DNA of 64,000 bases from positions 1 to 64,000 of the forward strand of contig NZ_BAABDH010000021.1 in assembly GCF_039539525.1 (NCBI RefSeq). Reading direction: 5' to 3'. This DNA is from Hymenobacter algoricola (GTDB taxonomy: Bacteria > Bacteroidota > Bacteroidia > Cytophagales > Hymenobacteraceae). The notes under the pieces were generated by a model that had not been told where the DNA came from, ran no database searches, and saw nothing but the letters and a program-made list of their open reading frames with translations. The position numbers and the translations under genes are program-made. The stretch's first letter is position 1. Every line of letters begins with the position of its first letter. Shown here one piece after another: positions 31,133 to 38,326 of the stretch.

Positions 31133-32398
31133 GTGTCGTATTCCCTTCTCGTCCGCAACTGCGGCCAGCTGCTCACCCTGGCCGGCGGCCCCGCGGATCG
31201 GCCCCTGAGCGGCCCCGCGCTGGCCGACTGGCAGATTCTCGAAAATGCCTTCGTGGCCTGCGAAGGGGAGAAAATAGTGGCCGTAGGTCCGATGGCGGCG
31301 CTGGACGAAGCGCGGGTGACGGCCGCCACCCAAACCCTGGACGCCGCCGGCGGAGTGGTGATGCCGGGGCTGGTGGAATGCCACACCCACCTGGTGTTTG
31401 CCGGCAACCGCGCCCACGAGTTTCAGCGCAAGCTGCAGGGCGAATCCTACCTCGACATTCTGGCCGCGGGCGGCGGCATCCTGAGCACGGTGCGCGCCAC
31501 GCGGGCCGCCCCGGAGGCGGAGCTGCTGGCCAATGCCCTGCGCCACCTCCACGACTTCCGCCGCTACGGCATCACCACCCTCGAAGCCAAAAGCGGCTAC
31601 GGCCTGGACTGCGACACCGAGCTGCGGCTGGTGCGCGTGGCCCGGGAGGCGGGCCGCCGGCAGCCCGTGCGCGTGGTGCCTACGTTTCTGGGCGCCCACG
31701 TCGTGCCGCCCGAGTACTGGGGCCGCGCCGCCGACTACCTGGATTTCCTGGCCGCCGACGTGCTGCCGGCCCTGCAAGGCGAGGCCGAGTTCGTGGATAT
31801 CTTCTGCGAGGAAGGCGCTTTCAGCGCGGCGGAGGCGCGGCGCTACCTGCTCCGGGCCCGGGCGCTGGGTTTCGGCCTGAAGATTCACGCCGAGCAGCTC
31901 CACGACCTGGGCGGCAGCGCCATGGCCGCCGAGTTGGGCGCCGTCAGCGTGGACCACTGCGACTACCTCAACCCCACCGATGCAGCCCGGGTGGCTGCCG
32001 CGGGCATCACGGTGGCCGTGCTGCTGCCGCTGGTGCCGCTGTTTCTGCGCCAGGAGAAGTACGCCCCCGGCCGGCAGCTCATCGACCAGGGGGTGCCCGT
32101 TGCCGTCAGCACCGATTTCAATCCCGGCTCCTGCCCGAGCAAAAACCTGTGGCTGGCGCTGTCGATGGCCTGCCTGAAAATGGGCTTCACGCCGAAAGAG
32201 GCCCTGGCCGCCGTGACCCTGAACGCCGCCTGGGCCCTGAATCTGGCCGCCGAAATCGGGAGTGTGGAAGTGGGCAAGCAGGCCGACCTGCTGGTGCTGG
32301 ACGTGCGCGACTACCAGGAAATACCCTACTGGCTGGGCGAAAACCCGGTGCGCGAAGTCGTTATCGGCGGGCAGCGGCAGAACCTGTCTGACCACTAG
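31133..32398 (+). CDS. hutI: Imidazolonepropionase
   Basis: 421 residues from GTG 31133, the only start that gives family length and the usual N-terminus (YSLLVRNCGQLLTLAGG). Amidohydrolase motifs: VMPGLVECHTHLVFAGNRAHEF (HxH metal site), KSGYGLDCDTELR, FLGAHVVPPEYW, KIHAEQLHDLGGSAMAAELGAVSVDHCDYL, and AVSTDFNPGSCPS. Opens the imidazolone ring to N-formimino-glutamate in histidine degradation. It is unlinked from hutU (10 kb away). TATTTTTTG at 31091-31099 may be its -7 box. Confidence 0.94.
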   Translation: MSYSLLVRNCGQLLTLAGGPADRPLSGPALADWQILENAFVACEGEKIVAVGPMAALDEARVTAATQTLDAAGGVVMPGLVECHTHLVFAGNRAHEFQRKLQGESYLDILAAGGGILSTVRATRAAPEAELLANALRHLHDFRRYGITTLEAKSGYGLDCDTELRLVRVAREAGRRQPVRVVPTFLGAHVVPPEYWGRAADYLDFLAADVLPALQGEAEFVDIFCEEGAFSAAEARRYLLRARALGFGLKIHAEQLHDLGGSAMAAELGAVSVDHCDYLNPTDAARVAAAGITVAVLLPLVPLFLRQEKYAPGRQLIDQGVPVAVSTDFNPGSCPSKNLWLALSMACLKMGFTPKEALAAVTLNAAWALNLAAEIGSVEVGKQADLLVLDVRDYQEIPYWLGENPVREVVIGGQRQNLSDH

Positions 32399-32577
32399 AA
32401 AAACGAAAACGGCAGCTGCTCTCAGCCCCTATGACCGGCGGACCCGACGAAGGGTGGCGTAAGGGAATAAAAAAAGGGAGGGGGTGCCCGCCAGCTCAAA
32501 ACCGCCTGCCAGGGCGGAACGCGAGGAGCACTTCTGATTTCTGCGCTTACCTTTAACGCCGATCCAACGCCCGTCTT

Positions 32578-33372
32578 ATGCTGCTGCCCCTCTACCAGAT
32601 CGACGCCTTCACCGACCGGATTTTTGCCGGCAACCCCGCCGCCGTATGCCCGCTCACCGCGTGGCTGCCCGCCGAAACCATGCAGGCCATTGCCGCCGAG
32701 AATAACCTGGCCGAAACCGCCTTTTTCGTGCTGCGCGCAGGCGCCGACTACGACATCCGCTGGTTTACGCCCACGGCCGAAATTGACCTCTGCGGGCACG
32801 CCACGCTGGCCTCGGCCCACGTGCTGTTTCGCCACCTCAATTTCCAGGGCGAGGAGCTTACCTTCCACTCCAAAAGTGGTCCGCTGCGGGTGCGCCACGC
32901 CGCCGACGGGCGCTTCACCCTCGACTTTCCCTCGCGCCCGCCCCAGCAGCTGGCCGTGCATCCCACCGGCCTGCGCGACGCCCTGCACGCCACGCCCCTC
33001 GACGTGCTGGCCTCCCGCGACCTGGTTACGCTGTTCGGCTCCGAGGCCGAAGTGCTGGCCCTGAACCCGGATTTTGCCAGAATTGCGGCCCTGGAGTACG
33101 TGGGCGTTATTGCCACCGCCCCCGGTACCAACGGCATCGACTTCGTGTCGCGCTTTTTTGCGCCCCGGGTGGGCGTGCCCGAAGACCCGGTGACCGGCTC
33201 GGCCCACGCCACGCTGATTCCGTACTGGGCCGCCCGCCTGGGCAAAAACGTGCTGCGCGCCCGGCAGGTGTCGGCCCGCGGCGGCGACCTGTGGTGCGAG
33301 CTGCGCGGCGACCGGGCCCTGATGAGCGGCTACGCAGTGACGTATCTGAAGGGCGAGATTGAAATCGGATAG
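32578..33372 (+). CDS. PhzF-family isomerase
   Basis: 264 residues (MLLPLYQIDAFTDRIFAGNPAAV). Conserved PhzF features: GNPAAVCPL, NNLAETAFFV with the catalytic Glu, DIRWFTPTAEIDLCGHATLASAHVLF and FAPRVGVPEDPVTGSAHATLIPYW. The fold is diaminopimelate-epimerase-like. PhzF isomerises a phenazine precursor, but most single homologues in non-phenazine bacteria have unknown substrates; no phenazine genes are nearby. TACCTTTA at 32548-32555 is a likely -7 box. Confidence 0.9.
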   Translation: MLLPLYQIDAFTDRIFAGNPAAVCPLTAWLPAETMQAIAAENNLAETAFFVLRAGADYDIRWFTPTAEIDLCGHATLASAHVLFRHLNFQGEELTFHSKSGPLRVRHAADGRFTLDFPSRPPQQLAVHPTGLRDALHATPLDVLASRDLVTLFGSEAEVLALNPDFARIAALEYVGVIATAPGTNGIDFVSRFFAPRVGVPEDPVTGSAHATLIPYWAARLGKNVLRARQVSARGGDLWCELRGDRALMSGYAVTYLKGEIEIG

Positions 33373-33435
33373 CAGGCAAAAACTATGATCTACGTCCTGA
33401 TATAGTCGATCTAGAAGCCGATTTATATTTTCTCT

Positions 33436-34512
33436 ATGATGCGTTATTCCGCTGCCAAAGGGTTGCTTGTGTCTCTGCTCTGCACCCTTCTGACCACCAC
33501 CTACGCCCAGAGCCCCGCCGAGGTAAAAGCACTAATCAAAGAGGGCGTGGCCCTCTACGATGCCGGCAAGTACGATGAGGCCGTGCTGCGCTACCGCCAG
33601 GCGCTGAAGCTGGCTCCCGACGACTTCACGGCCCAGTACGAGTTGGCCCTGACCTACGGCTCGTTGGGCCGCCCCGAGGAAGTGGTTGAGATGAGTAAGA
33701 AGCTGCTGCTGAACGAGGCCCGCGCCGATGCCAACGTGTACGTCATCTACGGCACGGCCCTCGACGACCTGAAAAAGCCCCGGGAAGCCGTGCGGATTTA
33801 TCAGGCCGGGCTGAAGAAATTCCCCGACCAGGGGCTGCTCTACTACAACTTGGGCGTGACCCAGGCCGGGCTCCAGCAGTATGAGGAGGCCATAGTCAGC
33901 CTGCAGCAGGCGGTGCGCAAAAATCCGGGCCATGCCAGCGCCCATCGCGTGCTGGGGGCCCTAACGGCGGCCGGCGGCAACCGGGTGCCGGCCGTGCTGG
34001 AATACCTGCGCTTTTTGCAGCTCGAACCCCTCACCGAGCGGTCGGCGCCCAACCTGGCGCTGCTCGACAAGCTGCTGGCCCGGGGCGTGACGCCCACCTC
34101 CGACAGCAGCGTGACCATCAGCCTGGATAGGGACGTGCTCAAGCAGATGAACAGCCGCAAAAGCAAGCCCGACAACTTCGGCCAGGCCGACATGCTGCTG
34201 TCGATGAAAGGGGCGAAGGACAAGGCCCTGCTCAGCAAGGGCCAGCTGCCCACCGAGCGCCTGATTGAAAAGCTCGGCACGCTGCTGGAAAGCCTAGCTG
34301 AGCAGAAGCCAGCCACGCGCCCCGGCTTTGCCTGGGAATACTACGTACCCTACTTTATTGATTTGCAAAGGGCCGGCTACCTGCCCACGCTGGCCTACCT
34401 GGTGCAGGCCTCGCGCACGGCCCAGCCCGAGGTGCCGCAGTGGCTGGAGCAGCACTCCCGGGAAGTGAAGGAGCTGCGGGAATGGTCGAAGGCCTACGCC
34501 TGGCCCAAGTAG
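33436..34512 (+). CDS. Secreted TPR-repeat protein
   Basis: 358 residues with a signal peptide (MMRYSAAKGLLVSLLCTLLTTTYAQ). About four tetratricopeptide repeats at residues 32-185 (KEGVALYDAGKYDEAVLRYRQALKLAPDDF; LYYNLGVTQAGLQQYEEAIVSLQQAV). The C-terminal half is a helical unrecognised domain. TPRs bind protein partners; in Bacteroidota such periplasmic TPR proteins often assist envelope complexes. Role inferred only. Confidence 0.82.
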   Translation: MMRYSAAKGLLVSLLCTLLTTTYAQSPAEVKALIKEGVALYDAGKYDEAVLRYRQALKLAPDDFTAQYELALTYGSLGRPEEVVEMSKKLLLNEARADANVYVIYGTALDDLKKPREAVRIYQAGLKKFPDQGLLYYNLGVTQAGLQQYEEAIVSLQQAVRKNPGHASAHRVLGALTAAGGNRVPAVLEYLRFLQLEPLTERSAPNLALLDKLLARGVTPTSDSSVTISLDRDVLKQMNSRKSKPDNFGQADMLLSMKGAKDKALLSKGQLPTERLIEKLGTLLESLAEQKPATRPGFAWEYYVPYFIDLQRAGYLPTLAYLVQASRTAQPEVPQWLEQHSREVKELREWSKAYAWPK

Positions 34513-34519
34513 GGGCCAG

Positions 34520-34735
34520 CTACCGCCCCTGCTCCCGCTGGTATGGCCCGCCCTCCAGCACCTGGGTCACGAACAGCGCTTTGCCCGGCACGGCCAGCAA
34601 GGCCAGATGCACGGCCGCACTCACGCCCACGTAGCGCACTACGCGGCCATTGCGGAACTCGATTTCCAGCGTCCGCGTGTCGGCCTCGTAGCCGACGGCT
34701 TTCAGGGACGTGGAGCGGATGGGCTGGCGCTTCAT
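34520..34735 (-). CDS. KTSC domain protein
   Basis: 71 residues (MKRQPIRSTSLKAVGYEAD). The pattern STSLKAVGYEADTRTLEIEF...VVRYVGVSAAVHLALLAVPGKALFVTQVL matches the small KTSC domain, often found alone or at the end of lysyl-tRNA-synthetase-like proteins. Function unknown. Its stop lies 7 bp from the convergent TPR gene's stop. Confidence 0.8.
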   Translation of the reverse strand: MKRQPIRSTSLKAVGYEADTRTLEIEFRNGRVVRYVGVSAAVHLALLAVPGKALFVTQVLEGGPYQREQGR

Positions 34736-34794
34736 AGGCTAGTGGCTTAAGTGACCGGACTGTATAATAATAAGGGTGAGCGGCGCCGGCTACG

Positions 34795-35436
34795 CTACTT
34801 GGCCTTGACTGCCGTGGTGGCTTTGGTCGGGGCCTTCTTGCTCGCCACCGGGGCGGCCAGCTTGTCGGGGTTGTCGGCCAGGAACTTACCCCAGCTTTTG
34901 CCGCCGGCCTTCACGTTGTTGCCTTTCTGGTAGTGGTGGCACAGGGCCACGGCCAGTGCGTCGGTGGCATCCAGAAACTTGCTGGCTTTCTCGATGGGCG
35001 GCAGCGTGAGCGTCTGGCGCAGCATGTGGGCCACGTGCTCCTTGGTGGCATTGCCCGAGCCGGTTACCGACTGCTTCACCTTGGTGGGCGCATATTCGAC
35101 GTAGGGAATCTGGCGCGACAGGCAGGCGGCAATGGCCACGCCCTGGGCCCGGCCCAGCTTGAGCATGCTCTGCACGTTGACCCCGAAAAACGGCGCTTCG
35201 ATGGCCAGCTCGTCGGGCAGAAACTCGTCGATCAGCTCCAGCATCCGCTCAAAGATCCGCTTGAGCTTCAGGGCGTGGTTGGGCCCGATCTTCTTCATGT
35301 CGATGACGTCGTAGCGTAGCACCGTCACCTTTTGCCCGCGCACCTCAATGACGGCGTAGCCCATAATCTGGGTGCCCGGATCGACGCCCATGATGACTTT
35401 GGGCAGCAGATCGGGGGAGTCGGGGAGGCGGGCCAT
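34795..35436 (-). CDS. ruvC: Holliday junction endonuclease RuvC
   Basis: 213 residues from ATG 35436 (MARLPDSPDLLPKVIMGVDPGT). The four catalytic acidic positions are visible: Asp19 in MGVDPGTQIMGYAVIE, Glu in ELAIEAPFFGVNVQSMLKLGRAQG, and the DATDALAVALCHH cluster. RuvC cuts Holliday junctions with RuvAB. After the ~165-residue core there is a Lys/Ala-rich tail (KKAPTKATTAVKAK). Divergent from the flippase-like gene 90 bp away. Confidence 0.94.
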   Translation of the reverse strand: MARLPDSPDLLPKVIMGVDPGTQIMGYAVIEVRGQKVTVLRYDVIDMKKIGPNHALKLKRIFERMLELIDEFLPDELAIEAPFFGVNVQSMLKLGRAQGVAIAACLSRQIPYVEYAPTKVKQSVTGSGNATKEHVAHMLRQTLTLPPIEKASKFLDATDALAVALCHHYQKGNNVKAGGKSWGKFLADNPDKLAAPVASKKAPTKATTAVKAK

Positions 35437-35526
35437 AGGGGATTCGGAAAGAAGAGGGTCGGGGCCGGCGGCCGTTGGACTGGAGTCGGTAACTTGCCGT
35501 CCGTAACCAACCGTTCTGCCGCCGCC

Positions 35527-36558
35527 GTGCCCGAGCACCCTTTACAAAACTACACCCAAAAGCCGGAACAAGTGACGCGGCGGCGGCGCGGGCTGGTGGT
35601 GGCGGGCAAGCTGCTCATCACCGGCCTCACCCTGGGTTTGCTCTACCACTCGGTCTTTGCCGACAAAGCCACGGCGGCGGCCTGGCGGCAGCTGCTGGCC
35701 TCAGCCCTGACCGGGGCGGGGCAGGCGCCGGTGCTGGCGGCCCTGGCGCTGGTGCCCGTCAACTGGGGGCTGGAGGCCTGGAAGTGGTGGCGGCTGGCCC
35801 GGCACCTGGAGCCCGTGTCGTTCCGGCGCAGCTTCCGGGCCGTGCTGGTGGGCCTCACCCTGGGCTTCGTCACGCCCAACCGGGTGGGCGACTACGCCGG
35901 CCGTATCATCGAGCTGAAAAGTCGCCGCCTCGACGCGCTGGGGGCCGTTTTTCTGGGGCGCTACTGTCAGCTGGTCGTCACGGTGCTGGCTGGCACGGCG
36001 GGGCTGCTGTACTTTCTGCTCACGTTTTACCTGCGCGGCTACCCGGCCTCGGGCCTGGGGCTGGTGGTGGCAACGGTGCTCCTCAACCTGCTCGTGCTGC
36101 TGCCGCTCTACCGCTCCCGCCTGCTGCTGGCGGCCCTCACGCTGGTGCGCCCCCTGCGCCGCTTCCGCCGCTACCTGGCCGTGATGCCCACCTACTCGGC
36201 CCGCGCCATTCACGTCGTGCTGGCTATTTCGGCGTTGCGCTACGCCGTGTTCTGCGCGCAGTTTGGGCTGCTGCTGCTGGCCTACGACGCCCACGCGCCG
36301 TTTGGGCCGGGCTTTGCCGCCATTGCGGGCACGTTTCTGCTCAAGTCCCTGGTGCCCTCGCTCAATGCCCTGGCCGATGTGGGCGTGCGGGAGCTGTCGG
36401 CCACCCACCTGTTTGGGCTGCTCCACGAGCCCGCGCTGCCGGTGCTCAGCGCCAGCCTGAGCCTGTGGGTGCTCAACATTGCCCTGCCCAGCGCCGCCGG
36501 CCTGCTGTTCGTGCTGCGCCTGAAGGTGTTCCGGAAAAATAACGCCGACACGCCATGA
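35527..36558 (+). CDS. Flippase-like multi-pass membrane protein (LPG-synthase TM / UPF0104 type)
   Basis: 343 residues from GTG 35527 (MPEHPLQNYTQKPEQVTRRRRG). About eight hydrophobic segments (LLITGLTLGLLYHSVF, APVLAALALVPVNWGLEAW, LVVTVLAGTAGLLYFLLTFYL, LVVATVLLNLLVLLPLY, VLAISALRYAVFCAQFGLLLLAY, LSLWVLNIALPSAAGLLFVL). Motif TLGFVTPNRVGDYAGRIIELK is typical of this family, whose members move or modify lipid-linked substrates. It overlaps the following glycosyltransferase by 4 bp, implying a joint role on a glycolipid. Confidence 0.85.
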   Translation: MPEHPLQNYTQKPEQVTRRRRGLVVAGKLLITGLTLGLLYHSVFADKATAAAWRQLLASALTGAGQAPVLAALALVPVNWGLEAWKWWRLARHLEPVSFRRSFRAVLVGLTLGFVTPNRVGDYAGRIIELKSRRLDALGAVFLGRYCQLVVTVLAGTAGLLYFLLTFYLRGYPASGLGLVVATVLLNLLVLLPLYRSRLLLAALTLVRPLRRFRRYLAVMPTYSARAIHVVLAISALRYAVFCAQFGLLLLAYDAHAPFGPGFAAIAGTFLLKSLVPSLNALADVGVRELSATHLFGLLHEPALPVLSASLSLWVLNIALPSAAGLLFVLRLKVFRKNNADTP

Positions 36559-37712
36559 GCCTAGCTCTTTCGGTGGTCCTGGGACTGGGGCTGCTCAGCG
36601 TCCCGCTGCTATACGCCCGTCAGCTGCTGCGCTTCCGCCGCGCCTGGCTGCGGCTGCCCGCTGCCGGCCCGGATTACAACGTGCCTCCGGCCACCGGGCT
36701 GCAGCTTTCCGTGCTTATTGCCGCCCGCAACGAGGCCCGGAACCTGCCCGCTTTGCTCCAGGACCTGCACCGGCAGCGCCTGCCCGCCGCCCAGTTCGAG
36801 GTGCTGGTTATCGATGACCACTCCGCTGACGACACGGCGGCGGTAGTGCAGGACTGGGCCAGGCGGGTGAAGTACCCACTACGACTGATTTCATTGGCTG
36901 ACCTGCCCGGCGCGCAAACCGGGAAAAAGGCGGCCATCGGCACCGGGCTGGGGGCCGCCGGTGCGGCCTGGGTGGTCTGCACCGACGCCGACTGCCGCGT
37001 AGGCCCCGACTGGATGATGGCCCACGCCGCGCTGGCCGCTGCGCCGGAAGTGCAGTTCGTCAGCGGGCCGGTGCTGCTGACCGGCCGCGGCTGGCTGGCC
37101 GAGCTGCAGGGCGTGGAGCTGGCGGCCCTGGTTGGGGTGGGGGCCGCCGGTATCGGGCTGGGCCGGCCTACGATGTGCAACGGGGCCAACCTGGGCTACC
37201 GCAAAGCCGCCTTTGCTGCCGTGCGGGGCTTTGCCGGCAATGAGCACGTGCCCAGCGGCGACGACGAGTTTCTGCTCCACAAGATTCACGCGGCCTACCC
37301 CGGCGGTATCCGGTTTCTGCGCGACGCCAGCGCCCTGGTGCGCACGGCCGCCCAGCCCACGCTGGGCACGCTGCTCAGCCAGCGGGTGCGCTGGGCCAGC
37401 AAGTGGCAGCACTACCAGCAGCCAGCGCCCCGGCAATTGGCCGTGCTGGTGCTGCTGGCCAACGTGACGCTACTGGCCGGGCTGATTCTGAGCTCTCTTT
37501 GGCCTGCGCTTATGCCCTGGGTGCTGGCCGCCTGGACCGTGAAGCTCGGCGCCGACGTGTGGTTTCTGCTGCCGGTGCTGGGCTTTATGGGTCGGCGGCG
37601 GTGGCTGGCCTGGCTGCCGCTGCTGCAGCTGGCCTACGCGCCCTACGCCCTGGCCACGGGCCTGCTCGGGCTGCGCGGGGGCTACGAGTGGAAGGGCCGC
37701 AAAACGGGATAG
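36555..37712 (+). CDS. Family 2 glycosyltransferase, membrane-anchored
   Basis: 385 residues. One N-terminal helix (LALSVVLGLGLLSVPLLYA) is followed by the GT-A fold: LSVLIAARNEARNLPALLQDL, VLVIDDHSADDT, VCTDADCRVGPDW (DxD region) and SQRVRWASKWQHY (Q/RxxRW). Three C-terminal helices end in a YEWKGR motif also found at the end of the paralogue at 52455. Likely uses a nucleotide sugar to glycosylate a membrane lipid. The ATGA overlap with the upstream gene marks an operon. Confidence 0.88.
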   Translation: MSLALSVVLGLGLLSVPLLYARQLLRFRRAWLRLPAAGPDYNVPPATGLQLSVLIAARNEARNLPALLQDLHRQRLPAAQFEVLVIDDHSADDTAAVVQDWARRVKYPLRLISLADLPGAQTGKKAAIGTGLGAAGAAWVVCTDADCRVGPDWMMAHAALAAAPEVQFVSGPVLLTGRGWLAELQGVELAALVGVGAAGIGLGRPTMCNGANLGYRKAAFAAVRGFAGNEHVPSGDDEFLLHKIHAAYPGGIRFLRDASALVRTAAQPTLGTLLSQRVRWASKWQHYQQPAPRQLAVLVLLANVTLLAGLILSSLWPALMPWVLAAWTVKLGADVWFLLPVLGFMGRRRWLAWLPLLQLAYAPYALATGLLGLRGGYEWKGRKTG

Positions 37713-37798
37713 TAGCACCATCAGCCAGCTTTTTCCTACTGCCAAAAAAAACTTCTTGGTTGGCCAGCGGCAGGGGAGCGTTTATGGGGGCAACTGCC

Positions 37799-37806
37799 TA
37801 CCTTTG
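37799..37806 (+). promoter_or_regulatory. TACCTTTG -7 box for the metal-uptake cluster
   Basis: A perfect TAnnTTTG match 62 bp before the GTG at 37868, with no clear TTG at the right distance upstream. It falls after the upstream glycosyltransferase stop, so the His-rich protein and TonB receptor probably form a separate unit. Confidence 0.5.
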
Positions 37807-37867
37807 GGCACAACCCATAGTCCACCTTTGGGGAGGCCCGTTAGTTACTACCTACTTCTTTCGTTCC

Positions 37868-38221
37868 GTGTTTCGCTCGGCTGCTTTCCGTCTGCACCTC
37901 TCTGTGCTGCTGCTCCTGCTCTTTGGGCGGATGCTGGCGCCGGAGGCATGGGTGCTGGTGCTGCACGCCCACGAGCACACCCAGGAGGAAGCCGCCCAGG
38001 CGCCGGCCGCAGCCCGCAAGGACAAGCCGCTGCTGACTCCTCAGCACCAGCACTGCCACGTCGACCAGTTTTACCACGTACCGCTGCTGCCGGCTGCGCC
38101 CGTTCTCGTCCCGGTGCCGGTGTCGCGGGTTGGGTTCACCGTGCGGGCCATCCTACCGGTGCCCGGCCTACCCAGTGTAGACCAGTGCGAGCGGGCTGCT
38201 CGCGGGCCGCCCCAGGCGTAG
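37868..38221 (+). CDS. His-rich exported protein of a TonB receptor cluster
   Basis: 117 residues from GTG 37868; the promoter position makes the upstream ATG 37784 unlikely. A hydrophobic signal (LHLSVLLLLLFGRMLAPEAW) is followed by HAHEHTQEE and QHQHCHVDQFYHV, clusters of His and Cys that could bind transition metals. The C-terminus is Pro/Val-rich. Small His-rich proteins precede TonB receptors in many Bacteroidota metal-uptake clusters; a metal role is inferred from this and from the residues. Confidence 0.7.
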   Translation: MFRSAAFRLHLSVLLLLLFGRMLAPEAWVLVLHAHEHTQEEAAQAPAAARKDKPLLTPQHQHCHVDQFYHVPLLPAAPVLVPVPVSRVGFTVRAILPVPGLPSVDQCERAARGPPQA

Positions 38222-38326
38222 CCCGCCGTGGCACGGTGGGCTCCTGACGAGCCGCGCTAAGCAGCGCGGCCTTGCGTCACCGCTGCGGCGAAGTGCCACT
38301 TCGCCCCGCGGCCCCTTTTCTTTTTC

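Noticed and set aside
37784..37867. ATG 37784 as start of the His-rich protein
   Set aside because: It lies upstream of the TACCTTTG box at 37799, so the transcript would not include it.
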